Below are positions 8,656-19,816 of a stretch of 55,000 nt of DNA, piece by piece. The stretch spans positions 151,752 through 206,751 of the forward strand of contig KV908415.1 of assembly GCA_002005505.1 (NCBI GenBank), in the 5' to 3' direction. The notes under the pieces were generated by a model. It was not told the DNA's origin, made no database searches, and saw only the letters and a program-made list of their open reading frames with translations. A program made the translations under genes and the position numbers. Source of the stretch: Botryococcus braunii (lineage: Eukaryota > Chlorophyta > Trebouxiophyceae). How positions within the stretch are numbered: the first letter of the stretch is position 1; each line of letters starts with the position of its first letter.

Positions 8656-11600
8656 TTAAGAAAGGACTGGGGCAGCTGCCACGTCATCAGCCAGATGGCG
8701 AACATGGGCAAGAGGCTCCCAAGTATTCTCAGTCTCATCGTAGCCTTTCCATTTGACTAAGTAGCGCCAAGACTTTCCAACTTTCTTCTTAGCTATGATG
8801 GCCTCCACTTCATAAACGCCGCCACGCTTGTCTGCATACAAAGGAGGTGGTGAAGTAACAGTAACTGGTACAGATGAAGACACATAAGGCTTCAGCTGGG
8901 AAACATGAAACACAGGATGAATATTTACAGTCTCAGGCAAGACGAGTCTAAAAGCTCGAGAACCAACTGCTGCAGCAATAGTAAAGGGCCCAAAATACTT
9001 AGCTGATAACTTTGACGAGAGCCCAGGTGAAAGCTGGTTTTTTCCTTGCAGCCAACAACACCTGGTCCCCCACCTTGAAAGGGTGGTCTCGTCTCTTTCT
9101 ATCTGCATAAGATTTCTGCCGTTGCTGTGCAGAGGCAAGATTAGATTTGGCACTCTTTAAGGCAGTCTGCAGCCCCTCAACCCATTCAGAAACGGCAGGA
9201 TTCACAGAACGTGCGGGAACAGCAGAAGACAAGGGAGTAAGGGGATGGCGCCCATGATTCAGGAAGAAGGGTGTCTGCAGTGTTGAAGCCTGAAGTGAGT
9301 TATTATATGCAAACTATAAGCCATCTTTCCTGCCTACTAGTCCTAACAGGAGCAGTCAATAAATACTGAAGTGCTTGCTGGTCAGTGTGTACAGTAAACT
9401 TAGCACCCAGCAACAAATGCTTCCATTTAAGCAAGGCATGAACAAGAGCAAGCAACTCTCTGTCATATGGTGCTAACTTCCTCTCAGGGGGTTGGAGTTT
9501 CCTGGACTCGAAGGCAACGGGCTGCAGTCCCTTTCCTTGATCCTGCTGCAACACAGCACCAACAGCAAAACCTGAGGCATCTACATGCACAACAAAAGGT
9601 TTATCTAAATCAAGCCATCAAAAGGCAAGGAGGAGTAGAAACAAGATCTTTCAATGCTACAAAGGCTTCCCGCTGGGGTCCCTCCCAGGTCCAAGGCACA
9701 TCCTTTTTGAGCAACTCAGTAAGAGGATAGGCAACATCTGCAAAACGGTTCATAAAAGTATCATAATATTGAGTAAGACCTAGAAACCCTCTCAACTGTG
9801 ACACATTCAAAGGAGTGGGCCAATCCTGAATGGCTACAACCTTCCTAGGATCCACCATAATCCCATGAGGTGTCAACAGGTGTCCAAGGTATTCCACCTG
9901 CTTAGCAACAAAATCACACTTAGACCTTTTGCAATAAAATTTATGTTCCCTGAGCACTGACAAGACTGTCCTCAAATGCTCCATATGCTCTGTAACAGAT
10001 TTAGAATATATGAGGATATCGTCTAGGTACACCAGAACAAATCTATCAAGGAAGGGAGACAAGATAGAGTTCATCACAGACTGAAAGGTGGCAAGTGCAT
10101 TGGTTAACCCAAAAGGCATAACTGTGAACTCATAATGACCATAACGGGTTTTAAAAGCAATCTTTTCTATGCTGTCCTCATGCATACGTATCTGATGATA
10201 TCCAGAGGCAAGGTCTAGCTTAGAAAATACAAAACTTCCATGCAATTGCTCGAAGATCTCATCAATCTTAGGAAATGGGTGTTGGGTCCTAACAGTAATC
10301 CTATTCAAGGCCCTGTAGTCAATGCATAAACGCCATCCACCATCCTTTTTGGGAACAAATAAGATGGGTGCACCAAATGGTGATGTCGATGGGCGGATGA
10401 ACCCCCTCTCAAGGAGCTCCTGCAACTGTGCACGTAGTTCAGCAAGCTGGGCTCCAGACAGTGGATATATGCGGGAGGCTGGAGGAGTTGCGTCCGGCTC
10501 CAATCTGATGTGGTGGTCTCCAGCACGAGAAGGAGGGAGGCCTTCAGGAAGTCCAGACAGTACATCCTTAAATTCCTGCAAAAGCTGCTCCAACTCTGGC
10601 ACATTGTATGCATCAGTATCTGAAACATTGTCAGTCACTGCATTCAGTTGAATAATGTACACTGATTCACCCAACTTCACCATCTCTTCCACTTCCATGG
10701 ATGAGATCACATACCCAGGCATGCCTGACCTCTGACACCCCAAAAGTACATGTGTTTTATTAGCATGAACCAAAGACACAGCATTCAATTTCCAATTCAC
10801 ACTTGGGTTAAAAGCAGTTAACCAAGGTTTGCCCAAGACAAGATCATAGTAGGTCAACTCAGTAGGGAGGCAGGTGACTCCAAAACCCAAGGTCCCAACA
10901 GTCATGTCAATTGACACACTATGTCCTACCACAGATGTCCTACCATCAGCCACTCTCACAGTAACATGTGAACTCAAAGGCACAGTGGGAAGGGCAAGCT
11001 CCTGCACAAGTTTATCATCAATAAAATTTGCAGAGGCTCCACTGTCCAACAAATCCTGACAGGTCTACTAGCAAGAATTCCCTCAAACTCTATGCAAGTG
11101 GAGGAAAGATCAAGACTATTCACAATGTGTCTACTGTCAAGCTGAACAAAAGAGTCAAAAGAAGTTGCGGGCAGGGGTTTCTCCTTCACACTGAGACAAC
11201 CAGTCTGTACCAGGCAACGATATAAGGGCAAGCCTGTATGGGAACTGCAGTGGGGTGAGCTCTTAAAGGTGGAAGTAAGACCCAGTGCATCCAAAACAGA
11301 AGCCGAGAGCAATACATCATGAGAGTTGTTGTTGTGTAGTCCCTTCCAGCACCTGTTCACAGTGGCTCAGGCAAGAGAGCACAGTCAATCTAGTACCTGG
11401 CAGTAGCTGTGACACAAGCTGGCTAACAGTACACTCCCTGTTACTACCATCAACAAACAAGACAACATGAGCATCACTAGAAAGAAGGTGAGGAGCTGCA
11501 TCTCTCTTATACATGCACACAGGATTGATCAAGACTGGCATGGGGGGATGTCTGAAACTCTCTACACAAACCATGCCCATCCACAATATGGGACATGAAA

Positions 11601-11692
11601 GAATGGCAACAACTGTGAAAGAAATCCTGCAGATTACCAAGCCCATACAAAACAGGAATCCCATACTGGGTCACTGAACAGTTGGCAGACAT
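8656..11692 (-). pseudogene. Degenerate pol of gypsy-1 inner (protease to chromodomain, integrase core deleted)
   Basis: Reading right to left on the minus strand: the N-terminal region starts at ATG 11692 and is broken by indels near 11525 and 11325. The protease (DSGASANFID near 11050) is reached only after a one-base deletion. From there the frame is open through RT, including YLDD, to 9610 (about 480 residues). A one-base insertion near 9615 then shifts RNase H (HVDASGFAVGAVLQQ) into another frame down to 9303. Just beyond, the sequence jumps from the end of RNase H into the integrase C-terminal region (deletion of about 870 bp). It then resumes with the linker and chromodomain (YEVEAIIAKKKVGKSWRYLV), ending at 8656. 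With no DDE core, it could move only with proteins supplied by other copies. Confidence 0.9.
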
Positions 11693-11770
11693 CTTAAACA
11701 GGCCTCACACTGCTGTAATACCAAAGAAGTCCAACAAATCAAGTTGTATTTAATTTGTGAAAGTGATTCC

Positions 11771-12295
11771 TCAACTCAAGGTGTAATTGGAAGCACGGAA
11801 GAACGTCGTATCCACCTCCACGGACCGAGCGGATGCCAAGCCTACATCGTAGGTCCCCAAAAACATTTCAGTCTGCATAAGCCAAGGATCCAACATCATT
11901 GGATCTCCCTCGAATACAGATGGGAGTGGCAACTTGAGCGAGGGCTTCCCTGAACCTGACGAGGCTGTAGCCGATGCCGGAGTTGCCGTTGGTATGGGCT
12001 GCGGCACGACCACAGGTGCAGGTTGCGCGAGAGAGCACTGAATTAACATCTCAAGTCCCTCTGAAATGCTCTGAGTGGTATCAGCTGGAGGGGAATGCGA
12101 CGGAACACTAGATCTTAATGCAACGGCTCCTTCGAGCAGGGCACCGATATCTACCAAACGCCTAAGCATACAACGAGGATCTACCCATGAACGATCTACA
12201 TATACATAAGCAAGAAGATCTATGGATGGATCTGGCTCCGCGATGCCAGGACTAGGTGCACGAGCCCTTGAACCCGAACGAGGATGCCGAGACAT
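11771..12295 (-). CDS. gag of gypsy-1 inner
   Basis: ATG at 12295 starts a frame of about 174 residues that is open to the stop at 11771. It is rich in Arg, Ser and Pro at the N-terminus, with a Pro/Ala/Thr linker near residues 105-130 and then FEGDPMMLDPWLMQTEMFLG, which resembles the start of a retrotransposon gag core. The frame ends soon after that motif and has no zinc knuckle. The outer copy shares the same end region, so the short gag is a family trait rather than a private mutation. Expected role: particle assembly around the genomic RNA, but whether this short form can do so is unknown. Confidence 0.65.
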   Translation of the reverse strand: MSRHPRSGSRARAPSPGIAEPDPSIDLLAYVYVDRSWVDPRCMLRRLVDIGALLEGAVALRSSVPSHSPPADTTQSISEGLEMLIQCSLAQPAPVVVPQPIPTATPASATASSGSGKPSLKLPLPSVFEGDPMMLDPWLMQTEMFLGTYDVGLASARSVEVDTTFFRASNYTLS

Positions 12296-12352
12296 CACAA
12301 TCCGAAAGGAAAAGAAACGCACCACGAACGAACGACAAGGAACTAATCCTTG

Positions 12353-12364
12353 TCGCCGATACCA
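12353..12364 (-). promoter_or_regulatory. Putative primer-binding site of gypsy-1 inner
   Basis: Reverse complement of TGGTATCGGCGA, one base inside the 5' LTR of this minus-strand copy. It is identical to the outer site but without the 437-bp insertion. Confidence 0.65.
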
Positions 12365-12365
12365 C

Positions 12366-12626
12366 TGTAGCGTTAACTAAGCGGAAGAGGTTTTTATGAG
12401 ACAGTGAGACGTTCGTGGTGTGCAACGAAAGAGTGTTACATGATTGATTCGCAAGCGTACACTTAAACCCAGGGTGGATTGAATTATACTGTACTGCCAC
12501 AGACGCGTAGTCGGGCAACCGAGCGAACTACTTGAGCGAGGTTGTACTGCGAATCCAGATCACATGGCAAGTCAAAGAGCAATGCCAAGGACCATACTAG
12601 AGCATTATACCCTAGGAAATGCTACA
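12366..12626 (-). repeat. 5' LTR of gypsy-1 inner (minus strand)
   Basis: 261 bp, identical by eye to 7634-7894, with TGTAGC/GCTACA termini. It abuts ACTGT, the right half of the target duplication. Confidence 0.95.
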
Positions 12627-15134
12627 ACTGTTAGGAACCAACACCCATTGCCTAGGATTGATGAGATGTTCGAGCAATTGCATGGAAGTTGTGTATTTTC
12701 TAAGCTAGACCTTGCCTCTGGATATCATCAGATACGTATGCATGAGGACATCATAGAAAAGACTGCTTTTTAAACCCGTTATGGTCATTATGAGTTCACT
12801 GTTATGCCTTTTGGGTTAACCAATGCACCTGCCACCTTTCAGTCTGTGATGAACTCTATCTTGTCTCCCTTCCTTGATAGATTTGTGCTGGTGTACCTAG
12901 ACGATATCCTCATATATTCTAAATCTGTTGCAGAGCATATGGAGCATTTTAGGACAGTCTTGTCAGTGCTCAGGGAACATAAATTTTATTGCAAAAGGTC
13001 TAAGTGTGATTTTGTTGCTAAGCAGGTGGAATACCTTGGACACCTGTTGACACCTCATGGGATTATGGTGGATCCTAGGAAGGTTGCAGCCATTCCGGAT
13101 TGGCCCACTCCTTTGAATGTGTCACAGTTGAGAGGGTTTCTAGGTCTTACTCAATATTATGATACTTTTATGGACCATCTTGCAGATGTTGCCTATCCTC
13201 TTACTGAGTTGCTCAAAAAGGATGTGCCTTGGACCTGGGAGGGTCCCCAGAGGGAAGCCTTTGTAGCACTGAAAGATCTTGTTTCTACTCCTCCTTGCCT
13301 TTTGATGCCTGATTTAGATAAACCTTTTGTTGTGCATGTAGATGCCTCAGGTTTTGCTGTTGGTGCTGTGTTGCAGCAGGATCAAGGAAAGGGACTGCAG
13401 CCCGTTGCCTTCGAGTCAAGGAAACTCCAACCCCCTGAGAGAAAGTTAGCACCATATGACAGAGAATTGCTTGCTCTTGTTCATGACTTGCTTAAATGGA
13501 AGCATTTGTTGCTGGGTGCTAAGTTTACTGTACACACTGACCAGCAAGCACTTAAGTATTTATTGACTGCTCCTGTTAGGACTAGTAGGCAGGAAAGATG
13601 GCTTACTGAAATCATGAGATTCATGCCTGATATTAAATATGTGAAGGGCACTGACAATGTTGTTGCGGATGCTTTGTCTAGGCGTGTTGATTTGGCAGTA
13701 ATGCATGTCTCCTCTGTTTCTGTCTCGTCCCTCCTACCAGAAATTGCTTTGCTGTGTGTTTCTGATCCCACAGTTGCTAAACTTGTGGAAGAAGGTGTTT
13801 TGGTGATGAGAGACACTGTACCTTATTCGGTGCAGTCAGGTAGAGTGTATGTCCCTGATGCATTGCGAGAGAAGGTACTGAGAGAGTGTCATGCCACCCC
13901 CTTTTCTGGCCATCTTGGGATTAACAAGATGTATGAATTAGTGTGCAGGGAATTTTGGTGGCCACGTCTCAGCTCATCAGTCAGGGACTTTTGCAGGTCT
14001 TGTGACACCTGCCAGCGCACTAAGGGGACTGGAGCCGTACCTTATGGTCTACTTCAGCCACTGCCTATTCCGGATGGACCTTGGCAGAGCATTTCCCTTG
14101 ACTTAGTGACTGATTTACCTGTCTGCTGTGGTTTTGACTCTATTGTGGTATTTGTTGATAGGTTTTCTAAGTTGTGTGTCTTGGCTGCATGCACTAAAAC
14201 CATCACTGCACCTCAACTTGCACAACTGTTTGTTGACAGGGTCTTTGTGAGATTTGGAATGCCTACCTCCATTGTGAGTGATAGAGATCCAAGGTTCACT
14301 AGCCATTTTTGGAAGGCCTTTGTGAAAATATTGGGTACTGAGATTGCTATGTCTACTGCTTACCACCCTCAGACGGATGGGCAGACTGAGAGAATGAACA
14401 GTACCATGGAAGACGTGCTGAGAGGGTTTGTGGGTCCCAGGCAGGATGACTGGTGCAAGTATTTGAGTATGGTGGAGTTTGCATATAATAACTCACTTCA
14501 GGCTTCAACACTGCAGACACCCTTCTTCCTGAATCATGGGCGCCATCCCCTTACTCCCTTGTCTTCTGCTGTTCCCTCACGTTCTGTGAATCCTGCCGTT
14601 TCTGAATGGGGTGAGGGGCTGCAGACTGCCTTAAAGAGTGCCAAATCTAATCTTGCCTCTGCACAGCAACGGCAGAAATCTTGTGCAGATAGAAAGAGAC
14701 GAGACCACCCTTTCAAGTTGGGGGACCAGGTGTTGTTGGCTGCAAGGAAAAACCAGCTTTCACCTGGGCTCTCATCAAAGTTATCAGCTAAGTATTTTGG
14801 GCCCTTTACTATTGCTGCAGCAGTTGGTTCTCGAGCTTTTAGACTCGTCTTGCTTGAGACTGTAAATATTCATCCTGTGTTTCATGTTTCCCAGCTGAAC
14901 CCTTATGTGTCTTCATCTGTACCAGTTACTGTTACTTCACCACCTCCTTTGTATGCAGACAAGCGTGGTGGCGTTTATGAAGTGGAGGCCATCATAGCTA
15001 AGAAGAAAGTTGGAAAGTCTTGGCGCTACTTTGTCAAATGGAAAGGCTACGACGAGACTGAGAATACTTGGGAGCCTCTTGCCCATGTTCGCCATCTGGC
15101 TGATGACGTGGCAGCTGCCCCAGTCCTTTCTTAA
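12627..15134 (+). pseudogene. RT core, RNase H, integrase and chromodomain of gypsy-1 outer
   Basis: The outer pol resumes directly after the inner insertion. An AAA-to-TAA change at 12771-12773 interrupts RT (KTAF in a related copy); from 12804 the frame is open for 776 residues. Counting from 12804: RT with VYLDDILIYS near residue 30; RNase H near 173-300 (HVDASGFAVGAVLQQ and ADALSRR); integrase HHCC zinc domain near 365-408 (H, H, then CRSCDTCQ); DDE core with first Asp in SLDLVTDL, second in SDRDPRF and Glu in DGQTERM; linker; and chromodomain near 717-765 (WRYFVKWKGYDETENTWEP). Chromodomains of this type can read methylated histone tails and guide integration to heterochromatin. This 3' half is otherwise well preserved. 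Confidence 0.93.
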
Positions 15135-15894
15135 GTCCCACTTGCGGGCATCCCTTGATTAAGCCATTTGCGGCTTGAGACTTTTCCAGCCACTTGCGGC
15201 TGATGACCCTTGGAGCTTCAACACCAGCCAGCTTGGATCTGGGAGGGAGGGAGGGTGGAAGGGTCTGGGAGGGGGATTCGTGAATTGGGACTTGCATGCA
15301 TGTCTCTTGGTTATATGTTTTGCATGGGTTATGTTTCCTTACCCATGGCTCCACTTTGTGATGCACTTGCTGTTGCAGTGTAGCTGCAAATTGTAGTTCC
15401 GTGTCTGCATGACTTGCTTGGTATCTTACCCATGAGATACACCATGTGGTAGTTAGTCGTGTGTAGCTTGCTGCTCTAGACGATATGCCTTATGCCTGTG
15501 CTGGGAAGCCACCTCAAGCGAAGGTTACACTGCGAGGCAGGGTAACTGGACCTAAGGTTTGGACAAGTGCTAGACTGAGGCTCTGAGGAGTCTGACGCTC
15601 AACCTAATTGTCTCAGTACTAGTGTGTGAGTGCTGTCTAGAGAGTTCGTCCCCTAAGTTAGAGGATCCGCCTTGCAGACGATAGTCCTTAGAATGTTAAG
15701 GTATTCGAGCATTGAGCAGATGAGTCCCTCGTCTGTGTCGTGCTAACTTGCTTTGTGGACTTCATCCTCAGACTTGCGTTGTTTCGTAACTATAGGAGGT
15801 GTGATTGTCTATAGTTACAGTAAGCAGGGTTCGTGATGCCCCTGTCTTACGTTTGTGGCCCCATTGCCATAAACAACATCTCATAGCTTATGCC
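15135..15894 (+). other. 3' non-coding region of gypsy-1 outer
   Basis: About 760 bp conserved between the two copies but without a supported reading frame. It includes the hairpin at 15786-15818. Long conserved 3' regions in LTR elements may carry packaging or RNA-stability signals; that role is inference. Confidence 0.75.
15786..15818 (+). other. Stem-loop in gypsy-1 outer 3' region
   Basis: GTAACTATAG and CTATAGTTAC form a perfect 10-bp stem with a 13-base loop. It is conserved in the inner copy at 7984-8016. Confidence 0.7.
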
Positions 15895-15905
15895 AAGGGG
15901 GAGGG
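15895..15905 (+). promoter_or_regulatory. Polypurine tract of gypsy-1 outer
   Basis: AAGGGGGAGGG lies two bases before the 3' LTR, the expected place for the plus-strand primer. The same tract is on the minus strand at 7897-7907 in the inner copy. Confidence 0.85.
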
Positions 15906-15907
15906 CA

Positions 15908-16168
15908 TGTAGCATTTCTCAGGGTATAATGCTCTAGTATGGTCCTTGGCATTGCTTTTTGACTTGCCATGTGATCTGGATTCGCAGTACAACCTCGCTC
16001 AAGTAGTTCGCTCGGTTGCCCGACTACGCGTCTGTGGCAGTACAGTATAATTCAATCCACCCTGGGTTTAAGAGTACGCTTGCGAATCAATCATGTAACA
16101 CTCTTTCGTTGCACACCACGAACGTCTCACTGTCTCATAAAAACCTCTTCCGCTTAGTTAACGCTACA
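15908..16168 (+). repeat. 3' LTR of gypsy-1 outer
   Basis: 261 bp with TGTAGC/GCTACA termini, followed by the target duplication GTCAT at 16169-16173. Confidence 0.95.
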
Positions 16169-16173
16169 GTCAT

Positions 16174-16500
16174 AGTGGTGGGCATAAGTATGAATAGGTG
16201 AAAAGAGTGGCTGACCGTGACCCCAAACTCCCCCGTTTGCCGGTCCCCCGCCCCCGGAGACACTAGTTGACTCTACAGTGCCCCCCCTGGCCCCCCCCCC
16301 CCACCATGGGGAACCCCATATCTTTACATCCTGGGGGTCTGTAAAAGAGCTCTTAGTGTTTTGGTGGCTATAAGCAGTAAGCATTAAAATCGGTGGCTGA
16401 TAGTGGTCACACTAGTGGTCCATTAAAGAGCGCTCTCGATAAAGTGTTGAGGAACCTCGCTGTACAGTACCACATGTGGGGTGTCCCCCCCCCCCTCCAA
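16174..16500. repeat. Alternating A/B repeat array, right part
   Basis: Module B near 16174 (GTGGGCATAAGTATGAATAG, later GGAGACACTAGTTG) is followed by module A near 16365 (GGCTATAAGCAGTAAGCATT, then TAAAGTGTTGAGGA). This continues the array of 4372-4863 that the gypsy-1 element interrupted. Confidence 0.75.
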
Positions 16501-16520
16501 ACCCCCTTGTTGTCTCGATG

Positions 16521-16870
<350 letters not shown>

Positions 16871-16925
16871 CTCTTTCTTTTTGCTTTTTAACCTTTTTCC
16901 CCGTGTGTGTAATTTTTGAACCTGC

Positions 16926-17001
16926 GGCCCTTCGGATGTCGACACGTGACTCTTTAAAGCATCGGGGGCCTGAGACTGATATATTTCACTATTCCCTTTA
17001 A
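16926..17001 (+). repeat. 75-bp dispersed block downstream of a microsatellite, copy 1
   Basis: Matches 19817-19890 strongly, with the core ATCGGGGGCCTGAGACTGAT followed by ATATTTCACT. Both copies sit close downstream of a very long simple repeat. Confidence 0.8.
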
Positions 17002-17035
17002 ATGAATCTAAGTGAAATCACCGCTAATGAATTCC

Positions 17036-17064
17036 GGTACCTAGTACCATTAGGTACCTAGTAC
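17036..17064. repeat. Short direct repeat of GGTACCTAGTAC
   Basis: Two exact 12-bp copies (17036-17047 and 17053-17064) are separated by five bases; each contains the palindrome GGTACC. Confidence 0.8.
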
Positions 17065-17183
17065 AGACCCTCTCATTACGGGGGATTCCTTGCCGTCAAT
17101 CAGTTCCAACTGGGAGTTCATGACATCCTAGGCTGTAAGAGGCTTTTTTTGGTCATGCATGGATCAGTTCCAGTACTGAGTAA

Positions 17184-17520
17184 TGGGTCGCCAACTGGCT
17201 GCTCGCCGGGTGTGACTTGAAGCTTGAAACACTTGGGTTTGGGTCGTTGAAACTTTGGGTTGGGCATTTTTAATCCCACTCTTGTAAAGAAGAAGAAACA
17301 TTTGGGGGTGGCATGCTGATACGCTGGTCTTGTTGGAAAGACTCCAGGGGCTTCTGAACAAGGCCGTCATAGCACTACATGTGGAGGAATGTTTTTGTCA
17401 TGCGTCGGATCAAATCAATATTGCGACCGCTGTGGGTCGCCAGCTGCCTACTTGCTGGGTGTGACTTGTAGCTTGAAACATGTCGCTTAGGGTCGTTGAA
17501 AGAGTGGGCTGTTTATCCCA
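17184..17520 (+). mobile_element. Two 3'-end fragments of the non-LTR family of 1-2600
   Basis: 17184-17290 matches the last codons and 3' UTR at 2503-2600 (GGGTCGCCAACTGGCTGCTC, then CCGGGTGTGACT). From 17294 a second fragment restarts further upstream (GAAACATTTGGGGG, GCATGCTGATACGCTGG) and again runs through the C-terminus and 3' UTR to about 17520. Both are diverged and 5'-truncated, as expected of incomplete target-primed reverse transcription. They lie head to tail. Confidence 0.8.
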
Positions 17521-18478
17521 ATCTGGCTAAAAAAAGTGGAAACATCTGTCCAGCCCATAGGGCATGATATGTGCAAAAACACATCGGGAAGCCTGGAACG
17601 CGCCTGAAACGGCGCAAATGGCAACAAAAGAAACGGAAGAGAACGGGCAGCCCATTGGGAACAAATGCCAAGTCAAACCACCTGGCAGAACGGGCCTGGA
17701 AGGCATCATATATGCATGAAAGCACCGAACATAATTCGACTTGGCAGGCCTGCCAAATGAACTGTTTAAGAGACTTGAAGAACTTGAGAACAAGCGAGGG
17801 TAACAATCTCGTACAAGGTTAAACGTCTCGCGATAAAAGACGAAGGGCACGTGGTATTTATCGCCCACAGGCACGTCGCACATGCCACGTGTGCACAGCG
17901 GCGCTCGAGGCGGGGAATCCGCCGCCGGCGACCAACGGTGGCGTACAACGGTACGGTGGAGTATATAGCTACTGTGGCGCTCAGCGGAATTCGAACCCGG
18001 GACTGTCGCCCGGCGTGGGATTGTGCTCTCTACCCAAAAGGAGCAACCACGTGTTCGGAGTACGGAGAGGGTAATTCTCCGGGGGCGGGAGGGAGGGAGA
18101 GAGACAGGGGCCTGGGGCCCGACAACCGACACGCGTAACGACAAATGTAAACCCTGACTGGTGGGTAGCAGGCAGTAGAAGTGATGGATGGTGGTGGGAA
18201 CCAATCTGGGCCCTAAAAACACTAATCTGAACTTGTGTGTCAAGTGGCAGAAGTAAATTTAAATCCCCCTGAGAACTTTAGCAACTGCTGTTTTGGTTTG
18301 GAATACAGAACGCGAGGCAGTATTAATGCATACTGAATTTATATGCTGGCGTGCTGAAATGGCATTCAGGTTCATAAAATAATCCTCTCAACTGGTGTAA
18401 AACGTTTACAGCTTACAATCCCTGGGGGCCAGCAGTCAACTCCTGATTTAGGGAAGAAAGAGGGGAGATGCAAAGAGT

Positions 18479-18480
<2 letters not shown>
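17521..18480. other. Non-coding stretch with one tRNA-like repeat, no gene supported
   Basis: A 238-codon open frame on the minus strand (18243-17527) overlaps the tRNA-like repeat and has no recognisable domain or coding bias; I do not call it a gene. A purine run lies near 18085-18105. Confidence 0.5.
17973..18078 (-). repeat. tRNA-like dispersed repeat, copy 1
   Basis: On the minus strand it has a D-arm-like segment (GCTCCTTTTGGGTAGAGAGC), then CCCGGGTTCGAATTCCG with a good T-arm/B-box. It matches 20108-20211 with few changes. The acceptor stem does not pair, so I read it as a tRNA-derived repeat or pseudogene rather than a tRNA gene. Confidence 0.6.

Positions 18481-18481
<1 letters not shown>

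Positions 18482-18559
<78 letters not shown>
18482..18559. repeat. (GA)n microsatellite
   Basis: About 39 uninterrupted GA units. Confidence 0.97.
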
Positions 18560-18564
<5 letters not shown>

Positions 18565-18699
18565 TGCGAGGCCGAGACACAAACGGAACGACTGCATTCA
18601 CTCAACAGTCGTAGAGCATACCGAGCATTGAAAACTTTTCTCAGGCTGTACTTCAGTGTGTATATATGCCAGAGTGTGTATATTACCATTACTCTTACT

Positions 18700-18728
18700 A
18701 TCACTATTTCTACTACTAGTACTACTAG

Positions 18729-18780
<52 letters not shown>

Positions 18781-18921
18781 GCTCCTCCTAATCCTACTAC
18801 TATTAATATTACTATTACTACTACTAATCCTGTTATTACTCTTACTATTATCATTATATATAATAACAACAATAAGAATAGTAATAATAATAATATATTA
18901 TTATTATTACTATTCTTATTG

Positions 18922-18956
<35 letters not shown>

Positions 18957-19112
18957 CTCATTACTATTATTCTTATTATTATTGATAGTAACATTAATTT
19001 ATCGTTATTATTATTATAATAATAATTATTATTATTACTATTATTTTCATTATTATTATTATTATTCTCATTACCATTAAACTTCAATGTCCTTATATTC
19101 ACTATTATCACT

Positions 19113-19165
<53 letters not shown>

Positions 19166-19433
19166 TATTATTCTTATTATTATTAATACTATTATTATTC
19201 TTATTCTTATTCTTATTGTTATTACTATTATTTTTACTATTGTATTATTATTAGTGTTATTATTATTGTTGTTATTATTATTATTATTATTATTAGTATT
19301 TTTATTCGTATTATTATTATTAATAATAATACTGCTATTACTATTACCATTACTATTATTATTACTATTTTTATTTTTACTATAATTATTATTATTATTA
19401 TCATTATCATTATTATTATTATCATTATTATTA

Positions 19434-19516
<83 letters not shown>

Positions 19517-19547
19517 GTTATTGTTATTATTATTATTATTATTATTA

Positions 19548-19604
<57 letters not shown>

Positions 19605-19641
19605 TTATTATTATTATTATTATTATGGTTATTATTAATAT

Positions 19642-19684
<43 letters not shown>

Positions 19685-19735
19685 GTTATTATTATTATTA
19701 TTATTGTTGTTGTTGTTGTTGTTATTATATATATT
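18700..19735. repeat. 1-kb trinucleotide microsatellite field (CTA, TTA, TCA units)
   Basis: (CTA)n at about 18714-18780 grades into degenerate TTA/TAA with many local inversions of strand, a clean (TCA)n block at about 19111-19164, and a long TTA run at about 19438-19545. Apparent frames of Leu, Tyr or Asn runs are artefacts. Confidence 0.97.
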
Positions 19736-19816
19736 CTTACATTTTGCTACAACTTTATATTCCTGCACCTACTTTCGTACTTATTGTTTTTATTATTCTG
19801 CATCTTTTGCACTTAC

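Larger units (their letters stand above)
7634..12626 (-). mobile_element. Ty3/gypsy chromovirus, gypsy-1 inner copy (deletion derivative)
   Basis: A full LTR-to-LTR insertion on the minus strand inside the RT of the outer copy. Its two 261-bp LTRs (7634-7894 and 12366-12626) are identical by eye. Flanks are ACTGA (7629-7633) and ACTGT (12627-12631), a 4-bp exact or 5-bp imperfect target duplication; the uninterrupted sequence is seen in the element's own RT. Compared with the outer copy it lacks about 870 bp, corresponding to outer positions 13606-14475: end of RNase H, HHCC domain and integrase core. Several single-base frameshifts also break its frames. It therefore looks non-autonomous yet recently inserted. 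Confidence 0.93.
4869..16168 (+). mobile_element. Ty3/gypsy chromovirus, gypsy-1 outer copy
   Basis: The element has matching LTRs (4869-5128 and 15908-16168) bounded by TGTAGC and GCTACA and a perfect 5-bp target duplication. It has a PBS-like site, gag, protease, RT, RNase H, integrase and a C-terminal chromodomain in the order typical of Ty3/gypsy chromoviruses. It is about 11.3 kb because a 5.0-kb minus-strand copy of the same family (7634-12626) sits inside RT and a 437-bp insertion sits next to the PBS; without these it would be near 5.9 kb. The LTRs differ at about six positions by eye. Gag is frameshifted and RT has a stop at 12771, so this copy is not autonomous as read. Confidence 0.95.

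Noticed and set aside
17527..18243. 238-codon minus-strand open frame
   Set aside because: It crosses the tRNA-like repeat, has no domain, and its composition is not protein-like.
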